In this document: one piece after another, positions 20,178-28,490 of the stretch | Numbering within the stretch: position 1 is the first letter of the stretch | How the letters are laid out: each line of letters starts with the position of its first letter | Assembly (NCBI GenBank): GCA_014874385.1 | Contig: JACWAE010000112.1 | Span: 1 to 52,961, forward strand | Length of the DNA stretch: 52,961 bases | Origin: Dehalococcoidia bacterium | GTDB taxonomy: Bacteria; Chloroflexota; Dehalococcoidia; SZUA-161 | Direction: 5' to 3' | Notes under the pieces: generated by a model | What the model was told of the DNA's origin: nothing | Database searches by the model: none | The model's input: the letters and a program-made list of their open reading frames with translations, nothing else | Program-made: the position numbers and the translations under genes

Positions 20178-20876
20178 ATGAGTACCGATGACGAGAGAAT
20201 CGAATATGCCATAAGCCACACCGAGGTTTTGCGTCCTCCGAGGCAAACTCTGTCTACTTTCGGCACCACCAACATTTATTACTATCTGCTTACCGAGCCA
20301 TCGTATAAAGAGCTTATGCAAGGCGAAGAGGAAACAGTGGTGAGGGAAGGCAGGGTGCGTGCCGAGAGGCCCAAGGTGGTGACTCCATCATATCTGATTA
20401 ACGTGGAGGGATTCAGCGAACATGCTAAGAGGTATCTTGAGATGATAGCCAAAGAATATGGGACGCATACTGCAGGGCTTTTCTATGGCTATAAAAATGA
20501 ACCCAGGGAACTGAACATCGTATCCTCAGATATGAATTCTGTAGTGCGCAAACTCGGGGAGACAATAGACAAAGAGGGGAACCAGCTCGCTACAATTATC
20601 AAAGGCATAGATGAGCTATGGGATGTCTCCTTGTTAAAATTTATCTTCGATATGACCCGGTACTCAGTGGGTAACAATATGTTGGAATTGGGGAGGAGGG
20701 GTCTCCTGGATGTGGACCGTAAGGGAGTCCCCCTGGAGGCCAGACAATCGATCGAGCAACTATTCGCCTCAGTCAAAAATGGTGAGCTAGACCCGTCTGC
20801 TCTGAAAACAGAACTGGATAGATGGGGTCTATTTCAGGAATACGAAGATAGGTTCTTTCGTCTGTTCGGCAAATAA
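20178..20876 (+). CDS. Conserved protein of unknown function
   Basis: 232 residues, soluble, with no signal peptide or membrane segment. An early motif (LRPPRQTLSTFGTTNIYYY) resembles the start of domains with a conserved nucleic-acid or nucleotide contact, but I cannot name a family. Later segments are helical (ISHTEVL, MTRYSVGNNMLELGRRGLL, QSIEQLFASV). It lies 26 bp downstream of the GTPase gene and probably belongs to the same unit; a terminator-like hairpin follows 4 bp after its stop. Confidence 0.75.
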   Translation: MSTDDERIEYAISHTEVLRPPRQTLSTFGTTNIYYYLLTEPSYKELMQGEEETVVREGRVRAERPKVVTPSYLINVEGFSEHAKRYLEMIAKEYGTHTAGLFYGYKNEPRELNIVSSDMNSVVRKLGETIDKEGNQLATIIKGIDELWDVSLLKFIFDMTRYSVGNNMLELGRRGLLDVDRKGVPLEARQSIEQLFASVKNGELDPSALKTELDRWGLFQEYEDRFFRLFGK

Positions 20877-20880
20877 TTAG

Positions 20881-20910
20881 CAAGGCATCCGCCTCTGGCG
20901 GATGCCTTGG
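20881..20910 (+). terminator. Terminator-like hairpin between convergent genes
   Basis: A 13-bp perfect stem (CAAGGCATCCGCC / GGCGGATGCCTTG) with a TCT loop directly follows the 232-aa gene. Only a short T-run comes after it (GTTTAAATT), so rho-independent termination is likely but not textbook. The gene on the other side, htpX, ends at 20959, so the hairpin may serve both strands. Confidence 0.7.
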
Positions 20911-20958
20911 TTTAAATTGTCTATCTCTGTGCTCTCTGTGTGCTTTGCGGTTCCCTCT

Positions 20959-21918
20959 TTAACTGGCTGCCAGCATTGAAAGGTGTTTGATCCGCTTCAG
21001 CATATTGGGATGAGTGCTAAATATTTCCTTCAGCGTACCCCCAAAACCCACACGGATTTTCTTTGACCTGAGTGCCATGAGATCCGAGCTGTCTATAACG
21101 CCATTCTTATCCTGGTCAATTTGTCTGAGGTTCTTGATCTCATTCCAGGCACTGGACGGGTCGTTAACGAAGAATGCCTTGAAGCCTCCCCCCTGATTCA
21201 GTGCTTCTTTGGGCATTCGTGTGTTGCTGTAGACCAGCTTGTATAAGGCGTTGGCAAGCTGGGATGGTGCATTTCCAACCTGCACGCTGCCTAAATCTGC
21301 ATAATACTCCCTGATCCGAGAGCCGTATAGAACGAGAAGGTTGGTTATAAAGTAGAGCAGGAAAGCGCCGATCCCGATGAGTGCCGCGTATCCTCCACTC
21401 CGGCTTCGGCCGCCCCTGCTCCACATCAGACCCCAGGCTATATACCAGCAAATCATGGGGATAACGCTCAAGAGTGTGATCAAGGCCATATCCCGATGCT
21501 TGAGGTGGGATATTTCGTGGCCCAACACTGCTCTCAATTCATCCTTGTTGAGCAGGCGGAGGATGCCCTCAGTAACGCAAACCCTGCCGTCTCCCTGCCA
21601 TCTGCCGAAAGCGAAGGCGTTGGGTATGGATAACTTGGATATGCCGACCCTAGGCTTGGGTATCCCAGCAGTTCTGGCAAGCTCGGCAACCATTTGGTGC
21701 AACGCTGGTTCTTCTTGGTCAGACACATATCTTACCTTCATTACCCAGCCCACTATTGTCGGGCCGAGCAGGTATTGGATGCCCACCAGGACGAGTGATA
21801 GGATGACATAGAAGATGAAGTTCGAGTAGCCGAGCGCGGCAGACACTCCTACAATAAGGCCGTAGAGAAGCCCGAACATCAAAGCGACCAAAAGGTATAA
21901 TCTAACTTGTAACCACAT
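20959..21918 (-). CDS. htpX: HtpX-like M48 zinc metalloprotease with EF-hand-like loop
   Basis: 319 residues. Two N-terminal membrane helices (residues 7-29 and 33-58), the catalytic zinc motif HEISH (134-138), two further helices (about 147-166 and 178-198) and the third zinc ligand in REYYADLG (Glu204) are all present. HtpX degrades damaged membrane proteins at the cytoplasmic membrane. Unusually, residues 268-279 read DQDKNGVIDSSD, which matches a calcium-binding EF-hand loop; typical bacterial HtpX lacks it. The start is the ATG at 21918. It is alone on the minus strand. Confidence 0.92.
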   Translation of the reverse strand: MWLQVRLYLLVALMFGLLYGLIVGVSAALGYSNFIFYVILSLVLVGIQYLLGPTIVGWVMKVRYVSDQEEPALHQMVAELARTAGIPKPRVGISKLSIPNAFAFGRWQGDGRVCVTEGILRLLNKDELRAVLGHEISHLKHRDMALITLLSVIPMICWYIAWGLMWSRGGRSRSGGYAALIGIGAFLLYFITNLLVLYGSRIREYYADLGSVQVGNAPSQLANALYKLVYSNTRMPKEALNQGGGFKAFFVNDPSSAWNEIKNLRQIDQDKNGVIDSSDLMALRSKKIRVGFGGTLKEIFSTHPNMLKRIKHLSMLAAS

Positions 21919-22043
21919 TTGTTTGTTACCCCCTATATGTCTGATATGTCTGCAATTCCCCCTAAACTTCCATTATGTTACGTCCCTGTATGCCTGTCAA
22001 GTTCCTTCGCCTAGCGGTTTTCCTCTGTTGCGGTTGGTACGAT

Positions 22044-22087
22044 TTTTGGAGGTGCACTAATGGATAAGACAGAGCGCACCTCCAAAA
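22044..22087 (+). promoter_or_regulatory. Hairpin enclosing ribosome-binding site and start codon of the passenger gene
   Basis: TTTTGGAGGTGC (22044-22055) is the exact reverse complement of GCACCTCCAAAA (22076-22087). In RNA this 12-bp stem would bury the GGAGGT ribosome-binding site (22048-22053) and place the ATG (22060) in a 20-nt loop. Such a fold would limit translation, for example from transcripts entering the element from outside. Confidence 0.75.
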
Positions 22088-22608
22088 TTCATGGGCATTT
22101 AGTAAGGTCTTTTGCCCAACTTAGTTCTACAGATGAGCATCTGTCTGAGTCAGAATACATTAAACAGGACACCCGTCAGTGGCCGCAGAGTTGTTTCCGT
22201 ATGGTGATGCGCTGTTTTCTTATCACTTGGCTAGTGGCTACCGCATGGGGAGCATCAATAGCAGTGATGTTATCGGGAAAACCCTATGGTTTGCTGATGG
22301 GAGCAATAGTCTGTCCCATAATGTTATTATTATCATTTTTGCCTATCCGAATCATTAAGGTCTCTTTACATCTTTTGTCTCTTAGTGCGCCCTCGAATAT
22401 ATCTGAAAGCCCTAATGATGCCCAAGTAAATTACCTTGCAAAGCTTGCCAATCCAGACACAGATTTGCTTGCAACTTTTACCAATGAAGGGCAGGACAAC
22501 AGTAAAGAACCAAACCATGCTTGGCCAAATTTTATGCCAGCAACTAGCAATCAATACGACAAGGCCGATGCCGATGAAGATGAAGCCAAGCGGAGGAAAT
22601 GCGAGTAA
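22060..22608 (+). CDS. Passenger membrane protein of the insertion element
   Basis: 182 residues, no recognised family. A polar N-terminus (1-47) precedes two predicted membrane helices (about 51-71 and 75-95) and a polar, acidic C-terminal tail of about 75 residues ending in DADEDEAKRRKCE. GGAGGT lies 6 nt before the ATG. The gene lies wholly inside the inverted repeats, in the same direction as the transposase. It therefore moves with the element and is not an ancestral neighbour. An opposite-strand frame (22366-22671) overlaps its 3' half and is the main alternative reading. Confidence 0.65.
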   Translation: MDKTERTSKIHGHLVRSFAQLSSTDEHLSESEYIKQDTRQWPQSCFRMVMRCFLITWLVATAWGASIAVMLSGKPYGLLMGAIVCPIMLLLSFLPIRIIKVSLHLLSLSAPSNISESPNDAQVNYLAKLANPDTDLLATFTNEGQDNSKEPNHAWPNFMPATSNQYDKADADEDEAKRRKCE

Positions 22609-22788
22609 TACGAACAAGCCTATTACGATAGTTGCAAGAGCTACTAGAATGTTCTTATGTTGGGCAGACATTTGTTTAGTAATATACGAGGTATCAAGAA
22701 AGGTGTCAACCCAAACAGTTTAATCAATACAAAGTGAGGGAACTTTCTTGATTCGCTTTCGTCTTAGATAACTAAGGCGAAGGTGAAT

Positions 22789-23925
22789 ATGAAACGAGCG
22801 ATATGGTGGGTATGGAACAAAACGTGGAGGTTGCCTAGACTAATGAAAGTGCTCTACGAGGACTTTACCTGTAAGCTATGCGGTTCTCACAACATCGTGA
22901 GGTACGGCAAGCTCCGAGGCGTGCAACGATGGTGGTGTAAGGACTGCCATCACAAATTCGCCGATAATGACGCTCTTTCGGGCATGAAAACGCCTACTGA
23001 GCAGGTATCATCGGCTCTGGGCATGTACTATGACGGCTCATCCTTACAGGCAATACGAAGGCATTTGCAGCAAGAATATAATAGCTCCATCTCTGATTCC
23101 AACATCTATAGTTGGATTGTGAGATTTACCAAAGATGCAGTCAAAGAAGCTGGCAAATACAAGCCGAAGGTGGGTGATGTTTGGGTTGCAGATGAGACTG
23201 TATTGCGGATTGAAGGTAAGAAGCTATGGTTCTTTGATGTCATAGACTCAAAGACTCGGTTTTTGTTAGCTTCATACCTATCTCGCAATCGTGGTCTAGC
23301 CGAAGTTAAAGCAGTTATGGAGAAAGCCGCTGAGAAAGCTGGCAAAGCACCTAAATACATTCTCACAGACAAACTAGCGGCTTATCCTGATGGTATAGAG
23401 CAGACCTTTGGCTCGAATACCAAACACATTCAAAGCAAGCCGTTTACCACAAAGGATAAGTCTACAAACATAATAGAGAGATTTCAGGGAACATTAAAGA
23501 GCCGTACCAAGATTATGCGAGGCTTAAAGCACCTAGATACTGCCAAGCTATTCACTGAGGGATGGCTTGTACACTACAACTTTTTCAGACCGCATGATAC
23601 ATTGAAAGAGACACCCGCCGAAAAAGCCGAGATAAACTTCCCCTTCAAGGACTGGAAGGCGATTGTATGTCATCCTCAGCCCGCTTTATGCGTCAGGGAA
23701 GTTAGCGTGCCTCTCCATGTGATAACCGAGTCCATGAAGTCTCGGCTACCCTCTCCTAACTTGCTTAAACCGCCGAGACAGGCCACCAGAAAAACGAAAC
23801 GTCCTATCACCATGACTAGCGAAAAGCATGGAGGTCAATATTACACCCAAACCTCTATTGGTGGGACTCTTATCTCACGATTTCTGCCTAAAGGCTCGAA
23901 GCTTGTCAAAAGGAGGAAAAGTTAA
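22789..23925 (+). CDS. DDE transposase with zinc-ribbon N-terminus (IS6/IS240-like)
   Basis: 378 residues. A four-cysteine zinc ribbon (C28, C31, C50, C53) is followed by a helix-turn-helix region (SALGMYYDGSSLQAIRRHL) and a DDE catalytic domain: D135 in VADETVL, D194 in LTDKLAAYP, E230 in IIERFQGTLKSRT, with 35 residues between the last two. The frame opens at GTG 22783, but AAGGTG favours the ATG at 22789. The C-terminal 80 residues are basic and poorly conserved. From residue 67 to about 285 it is clearly related to the transposase at 50634. The gene is intact. Confidence 0.9.
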   Translation: MKRAIWWVWNKTWRLPRLMKVLYEDFTCKLCGSHNIVRYGKLRGVQRWWCKDCHHKFADNDALSGMKTPTEQVSSALGMYYDGSSLQAIRRHLQQEYNSSISDSNIYSWIVRFTKDAVKEAGKYKPKVGDVWVADETVLRIEGKKLWFFDVIDSKTRFLLASYLSRNRGLAEVKAVMEKAAEKAGKAPKYILTDKLAAYPDGIEQTFGSNTKHIQSKPFTTKDKSTNIIERFQGTLKSRTKIMRGLKHLDTAKLFTEGWLVHYNFFRPHDTLKETPAEKAEINFPFKDWKAIVCHPQPALCVREVSVPLHVITESMKSRLPSPNLLKPPRQATRKTKRPITMTSEKHGGQYYTQTSIGGTLISRFLPKGSKLVKRRKS

Positions 23926-24075
23926 ATGTTGCCCAATCAACCGCAACGGAGGAAAACCCGCCTAGCTTTGTGTACAAGCACTGGTCTGAGTAGAAATTTG
24001 ATGGTATAATGTTTACACTCATTACTCTTACGGAGAAGGGGAGGCAGCCCTCTATTTTTACAGAAGGGGGGACAC

Positions 24076-24240
24076 ATGGCGCAACAGGTGAAGCAGAGTG
24101 TATGCGGTAATTGCCAGAACTTCAAGCTGGAAAAGGATAAGAAATTCTTCAATTGCACCAGTGCTAAACATGGTGGCCTTAAGTATGGGATGCAGGTGAG
24201 GGTGGACTCGCAGGCTTGTGATGTATTTGTCGCCAAATAG
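24076..24240 (+). CDS. Small four-cysteine protein
   Basis: 54 residues. It begins MAQQVKQSVCGNCQNFKLEK, with further cysteines at FNCTSAKHGG and SQACDVF. The CxxC plus two later cysteines suggests a small metal-binding fold; no family is recognised. GGGGGGA lies 3 nt before the ATG, and a -10-like TATAAT is at 24005-24010. It lies 118 bp downstream of the insertion element on the same strand. The pattern resembles the next small protein at 24460. Confidence 0.65.
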   Translation: MAQQVKQSVCGNCQNFKLEKDKKFFNCTSAKHGGLKYGMQVRVDSQACDVFVAK

Positions 24241-24459
24241 GGTGAAATAAGTCAGGAGGTCTTTTAACCCGTTTATATTTGCTCGCATCCAGCAGCAGGC
24301 CTTAGAAATACCTCTTGTTTTCTTAAGAAGCCTCAAATTTCCTCTGCTTTGGTTGCTTCGCAGTCGGAGCGATTCTCCAGGCCTCGGGGACTCAGTTTAG
24401 CTTGAGACTGTTTCAGTAATCCTGACGATATGGTATCATGGGTTGGAGAGGAGAGGCCG

Positions 24460-24666
24460 ATGATTTTGATTCTCCCGAGAACGAATCTTTGCCCCAGGTC
24501 CTGTCAATACTTTCAAGTGGAAACCGGTGAGGAAAGTATCATTGAGTATTGTCACTTGCCTGATGGCGAGTGGGTGTTGAAGGTAAGGCAGGAACAGCTT
24601 ATGGAATGTCCGCTGGGGAAGTGGAATCTCAAGGCAGAAATGGGGTATGGACCACTCGTTTTTTGA
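24460..24666 (+). CDS. Small cysteine-rich protein
   Basis: 68 residues from the ATG at 24460, which follows GGAGAGGAGAGG; the frame could open at 24430, upstream of that ribosome-binding site. Four cysteines occur as CPRSCQYF, then IEYCHLPDG and MECPLGKW. The CxxxC-xxF start and spaced third and fourth cysteines echo the 54-residue protein upstream. It is probably a small metal-binding protein of unknown role. The 219 bp between the two small genes hold nothing I can name. Confidence 0.6.
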   Translation: MILILPRTNLCPRSCQYFQVETGEESIIEYCHLPDGEWVLKVRQEQLMECPLGKWNLKAEMGYGPLVF

Positions 24667-24725
24667 TTACTGTATTTTAGTGGCACTTTGGTGGCGGCAT
24701 CTGGTAAACAGCTGATAGTTGAATG

Positions 24726-25490
24726 CTATCCTAAAGAGGATGAATCAGGACGGGACCCCAGGGAGATACCCTCCCCTCGGTGTTTCCCGTTGTTGTCAGC
24801 TTCAACGACTATCCAGCCGTTGCGTAACGCCAGGAACACAGCGTGCGCTCTATCATTTGCATTTAGCTTCCGCAGTATAGCGCTGACATGGTTTTTAATG
24901 GTCTGCTCGCTGATGCCAAGAAGAGAGGCGATTCGTTTGTTCGTATTGCCTTCAGCAATATGAGTCAGAATTTGCACCTCTTTAGAGGTAAGTGGCGTAG
25001 TTATATCCTCTATAGTCATCCCCATTGCTGCTATGTCTTGAAATTGCCTTAATACGCGCCAGGCGACCTTGGGCCTGCTGCTTACGCTGTCGTTTATGGG
25101 ATATTCGCCGTTTGAGGCCCTTCTAATCGTCTCTATCAGCTTGGTCGGGGTGCAGTCTTTGCTTCTCAAATAAGCTACTGCCCCGCTCTTTATGACCTCG
25201 AAGAGTTCGTCGTCATCCTCGTTGGGGTTGGAGCTTAGCATCACTACCTTGGTGGCTGGAAAGCTGCGAGCTATCCTTTTGCCCAGGTCAAGCCCTATCA
25301 GGGTTGGATAGCTGATGTCCAGTAACGCCACACCGGGTGAGCTTGTCGTAACTTGTGCGATTGCCGTTTTCCCTTCCTCTTCCGGATCGCACTCGAGTAT
25401 CTCCAGGCCGTCTTGTTGAGATAGCGCCTGGCGTAACCCGGCCCGGAAGAATGGCTCACCATCGATTATCATCACAACTATTTTGCGCAT
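24726..25490 (-). CDS. Response regulator, NarL/LuxR type
   Basis: 254 residues. The receiver domain has an acidic pocket (D10, E12), the phospho-acceptor D58 in ALLDISYP, a conserved Ser in VVMLSS and a Lys in YLRSKDC. A LuxR-type helix-turn-helix follows (LTSKEVQILTHIAEG, NKRIASLLGISEQTIKNHV), then a polar tail of about 25 residues. It would bind DNA when phosphorylated by a sensor kinase, but no kinase gene is in the window. It starts 3 bp downstream of the MerR/BldC-like regulator gene, so the two form one unit. Confidence 0.92.
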   Translation of the reverse strand: MRKIVVMIIDGEPFFRAGLRQALSQQDGLEILECDPEEEGKTAIAQVTTSSPGVALLDISYPTLIGLDLGKRIARSFPATKVVMLSSNPNEDDDELFEVIKSGAVAYLRSKDCTPTKLIETIRRASNGEYPINDSVSSRPKVAWRVLRQFQDIAAMGMTIEDITTPLTSKEVQILTHIAEGNTNKRIASLLGISEQTIKNHVSAILRKLNANDRAHAVFLALRNGWIVVEADNNGKHRGEGISLGSRPDSSSLG

Positions 25491-25493
25491 CGA

Positions 25494-25751
25494 TTACCTC
25501 GACATCACGTACTGATTTATTTTATCTATTTTCGTTGATTCGTTTGCATTTGTTGGGAGGCCTTTACTTTCCTCCAGTAGCAACAGGTCTATATCCTCCT
25601 GTCTGAACCTTCGGTCACCTCGAGGTCCAATGCGGTATGCTTTTATTATCCCCAGATCGCTCCATCGCCTGAGGGTGTTGCTATGGACATGGAGAATCTG
25701 GCTTACCTCTCTTACCGTGAGCATGTTGTCTGTTAAGTTATTTTTCATCAT
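25494..25751 (-). CDS. MerR/BldC-like helix-turn-helix DNA-binding protein
   Basis: 85 residues. A winged helix-turn-helix of the excisionase/BldC type is evident: MLTVREVSQILHVHSNTLRR, then WSDLGIIKAYRIGPRGDRRF and QEDIDLLL. There is no effector domain. The frame opens at 25763, but GAGGA lies 5 nt before the ATG at 25751. It is nearly identical in its DNA-binding part to the protein at 31687. It precedes the response regulator gene by 2 bp and is divergent from the ATP-grasp gene. Confidence 0.88.
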   Translation of the reverse strand: MMKNNLTDNMLTVREVSQILHVHSNTLRRWSDLGIIKAYRIGPRGDRRFRQEDIDLLLLEESKGLPTNANESTKIDKINQYVMSR

Positions 25752-25947
25752 ATCTGTCCTCATTCATATCAAAGCTATTCTGTTATTACTATAAGCCTGT
25801 GTTGTTCAGCCACACAATAACCCGAAAGGGTTAATTTGGCTAGTTGATGGTAATAGGAGGAAAGGACTATCCCTCGACTAACGGTAGTGTCCAAATGCTG
25901 GCTGTTGTGCTATACTTGAGAAAATTCAAGTGTGGCTGTAACTGGAT

Positions 25948-26856
25948 ATGAAAGGGAGCAAGATAGGGATACTCGAACTGAGAGATGACCCCTTTATTAT
26001 CGATGTTGTGTCTAAATTGGGTGATCTTCCCATAGAGTTCCTTTCCTTTGCTGAGCAGACCGTCCCTATAACCGGCGAGTACGGGGTTATTGTAGACCGG
26101 CTGAGCTTTCGTTTTCCTTTTTTGCAGGAAGTAGCTAAGAACATGTCCCTGAGGGGGAGTTATGTGATCAATAATCCCTTCGCTGCTTCAGCCAGCAATA
26201 AATTGGTGGATGAGTTAATATTTCAGCTTCTGGAGATACCTTCCCCCAAATCTATTGTTCTGCCTGGCCCGGAGCTAAAGGAGGAGCTCGGGGGCATGGT
26301 CGTCGAACCCTCCTGGGGCCGGATTGCCGATGAAGTGGGGTTACCCTGCGTTTTTAAGCCTGTAGATGGCTATGGTTGGGATGATGTCTATGTAGTGAAC
26401 ACGCCGGAAGAATTGAAGGAGTGCTATGCCTCCCACGGTGCGGGGAAGGTCTGGCTGGTGCAGCGCAAGATAAACTATAAGTACTACTACAGGGTTTTTT
26501 GTATTGACCAGAAGGATGTGCTGTTTATCAGATGGATACCCAAACCATCCGCCATGGGGGAATACCTGTGCAGTGACTTGCAGGAGATCAACGACATAAA
26601 AAATAAATTGACAGAACAGACCATACGCATGAATTCATGTCTGGATATGGACATAAATGTTGTGGAATGGTGCGTGGATGAGCAGGGCCAGCCCTGGGTC
26701 ATCGATGCTTTTAACGAAGTACCTGATATTACTAAGAACTGTATTCCGACCGATTACTATTGGTGGATCGTGGACCGGTTTGTGACTTGTATTAAGGACA
26801 AGTTGACCTCCGATAAACGAAATAAGCATAGCTTTACCTTGCCCACCGTCTCGTAA
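25948..26856 (+). CDS. ATP-grasp domain protein (RimK/glutathione synthase-like)
   Basis: 302 residues. The central fold of ATP-grasp ligases is visible: the lysine-containing PCVFKPVDGYGWDDVYVV loop, WLVQRKINYKYYYRVFCID, and a C-terminal metal-site region VVEWCVDEQGQPWVIDAFNE. Such enzymes join a carboxylate to an amine or thiol using ATP; the substrate is unknown here. No clear ribosome-binding site precedes the ATG, and a 6-bp palindrome (ACTTGA...TCAAGT) lies just upstream. It is divergent from the HTH/response regulator pair. Confidence 0.7.
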   Translation: MKGSKIGILELRDDPFIIDVVSKLGDLPIEFLSFAEQTVPITGEYGVIVDRLSFRFPFLQEVAKNMSLRGSYVINNPFAASASNKLVDELIFQLLEIPSPKSIVLPGPELKEELGGMVVEPSWGRIADEVGLPCVFKPVDGYGWDDVYVVNTPEELKECYASHGAGKVWLVQRKINYKYYYRVFCIDQKDVLFIRWIPKPSAMGEYLCSDLQEINDIKNKLTEQTIRMNSCLDMDINVVEWCVDEQGQPWVIDAFNEVPDITKNCIPTDYYWWIVDRFVTCIKDKLTSDKRNKHSFTLPTVS

Positions 26857-26953
26857 TCCGGCCTTAGATTGCCCTTACACAAGTCCGGTTTCCAGTTTAA
26901 GTTTTTTCTTTTTGCTCGTATTTTTTGTAATCATAAAACTAAAGGAGAAAACG

Positions 26954-27382
26954 GTGACTCAGGCGAAACAAGGTGATACCGTTAATGTCCACTATACCGG
27001 TAAATTGGAAGATGGCACAGTATTCGATACCTCAGTTGGGCGCGAACCCCTGCAGTTCACAATAGGCGGCTCTGAAGTGATCCCGGATTTTGAACAGGCT
27101 GTGGTAGGGATGAATCCTGGGGAATCGAAAACCTTAAAAATCCCGCATCAGAGGGCATATGGCCCACATCGTGAGGAAATGGTGCTGGTTGCAGGTCGAG
27201 ACAAATTCCCGCCGGAGTTTCAACCGGAGGTTGGCCAGCAATTGCAGCTCCGCCGGGACGACGGCCAAATGTTTTTTGTGACGGTGAGCGAGGTCTCCGC
27301 AACGAGCGTGACGTTAGATGCCAACCATCCTCTGGCAGGAAAAGACCTGACCTTTGATGTGCAGCTTGTAGGAGTTGTATAG
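26954..27382 (+). CDS. FKBP-type peptidyl-prolyl cis-trans isomerase (SlyD-like)
   Basis: 142 residues. The sequence VTQAKQGDTVNVHYTGKLED, GTVFDTSVGREPLQFTIGG and VGMNPGESKTLKIP matches the FKBP fold with an insert-in-flap domain, as in SlyD. It helps protein folding by isomerising proline bonds. The frame opens at 26912, but GGAG lies 6 nt before the GTG at 26954, which also begins the conserved part. No histidine-rich metal tail is present. It stands alone in its gap. Confidence 0.9.
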   Translation: MTQAKQGDTVNVHYTGKLEDGTVFDTSVGREPLQFTIGGSEVIPDFEQAVVGMNPGESKTLKIPHQRAYGPHREEMVLVAGRDKFPPEFQPEVGQQLQLRRDDGQMFFVTVSEVSATSVTLDANHPLAGKDLTFDVQLVGVV

Positions 27383-27506
27383 TGGCTTCAGATGGTGTAG
27401 AGTGTCTGATAACGGGTTAAGAGATCTTGCTCTCAGACCATTCATGCTTCTGCTAGCCTTGGGGGGTTCTTGGTTGGATTTAGTCTGAAGATGAAGGGAG
27501 TGTGAG

Positions 27507-28397
27507 ATGAGGCCGAAGCTGTTCGGCAAATTCTCAGCCTTGAATATTTCGCATCGCTCTCGTTTTAGACTGGGTTCGCTGGTGGGTGTTACTCTGGCTA
27601 TTGTCATCCTGCTTTCAGTGACAACGGCGTGCTCTCCCGGGCCCACCGAAACTCGCGAGAATAGTTTCACCGTTACTGGTTCGTCCAGAGTTGTAGTAAA
27701 CAGCGTGAACGGGAATATCGTAGTCAGCGCTGGCCCTGGGAACGAGGTGCTGGTGCAGGCTACGTTGAGAGATGCTCCCAGAGTCAACTATGATGTAAAC
27801 CAGATAGGTAATACGGTAACTGTCGGTGTGCAAACTAGCAAGCAATGGGGAATCTTCGGCAGTGCCGGGGTTGATGTTTCCATCACCGCGCCGGCTAAGA
27901 CCGATGTGGTGCTTAACACGAGCAATGGCTTCATTGAGCTGCACGGGCTCGAAGGGTCAGGCTCTCTGAAGTCATCTAATGGCAAGATTGCCCTGTACAA
28001 TATGACAGGCAATTTTGATGGAGGAACCAGCAACGGTCTGATCGAGGTCAATGCTGTGGAAGGGTCTGTGATTTTGAAGACCAGCAACGGAAGGATAAAT
28101 TTGCGCGATGTTAGTGGTGAGTTCGATGTTGAGAGCAGCAATGGCAGTGTTTTCTTTAGCGGGAATACGACTGCAGGGGGAAGCAACCGACTAGTCACTA
28201 GCAACGGGGATGTTGTGGTGGAACTTCAGGGTGAACCCAGCGTTGTCTTGGACGCGGAGACCAGTAATGGCGAGGTCAACAGCGAACTGCCTATAGTGGC
28301 TACGGTGACCAAGAAAGACCGTCTCGTGGGCAAAATCGGTAACGGGGAGGCAGACCTTTACACCCGCACATCAAATGGCGACATAACCATCAGGTAA
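27507..28397 (+). CDS. DUF4097-type surface lipoprotein or secreted beta-repeat protein
   Basis: 296 residues. An N-terminal hydrophobic segment (residues 27-43) ends in VTTACSPG, a possible but imperfect lipobox. The rest is beta-rich and carries eight repeats of (T/S)SNG followed by an alternating hydrophobic strand, for example NTSNGFIEL, KSSNGKIAL, KTSNGRINL and RTSNGDITI. This is the DUF4097 pattern, predicted to form a beta-solenoid on the cell surface. GGGAG precedes the ATG. Its function is unknown. Confidence 0.8.
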   Translation: MRPKLFGKFSALNISHRSRFRLGSLVGVTLAIVILLSVTTACSPGPTETRENSFTVTGSSRVVVNSVNGNIVVSAGPGNEVLVQATLRDAPRVNYDVNQIGNTVTVGVQTSKQWGIFGSAGVDVSITAPAKTDVVLNTSNGFIELHGLEGSGSLKSSNGKIALYNMTGNFDGGTSNGLIEVNAVEGSVILKTSNGRINLRDVSGEFDVESSNGSVFFSGNTTAGGSNRLVTSNGDVVVELQGEPSVVLDAETSNGEVNSELPIVATVTKKDRLVGKIGNGEADLYTRTSNGDITIR

Positions 28398-28490
28398 AGC
28401 TTTACCCACGACCTTAACACTCGGTCGCTTAACAGGATAATCTAGGCCTTCGTTCCGCATTGTACCTGGACGAACTCCGATTTCTCTTAA

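Larger units (their letters stand above)
22016..23958 (+). mobile_element. IS6-like insertion element, complete, with passenger gene
   Basis: The ends are 21-bp inverted repeats with one mismatch: left 22016-22036 begins GGTTTTCCTC and ends GTTGCGGTTG, and right 23938-23958 is its reverse complement. The element is flanked by an exact 8-bp direct repeat, CGCCTAGC (22008-22015 and 23959-23966), the target duplication. An 8-bp duplication and ends starting with GG are typical of the IS6 family. The 1943-bp element holds a membrane-protein gene and a DDE transposase; the transposase stop lies 12 bp from the right end. It lies between htpX and a small cysteine protein gene. No gene is visibly disrupted. 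Confidence 0.9.

Noticed and set aside
22366-22671. Minus-strand frame of 101 residues with hydrophobic helices, antisense to the passenger gene.
   Set aside because: No ribosome-binding site precedes its ATG, and the plus-strand gene has GGAGGT and a dedicated hairpin. It remains the main alternative but is not supported enough to list.
26885-26940. Possible fourth copy of the recurring promoter element before the FKBP gene.
   Set aside because: T-rich and loosely similar, but the internal spacing differs from the other three copies.
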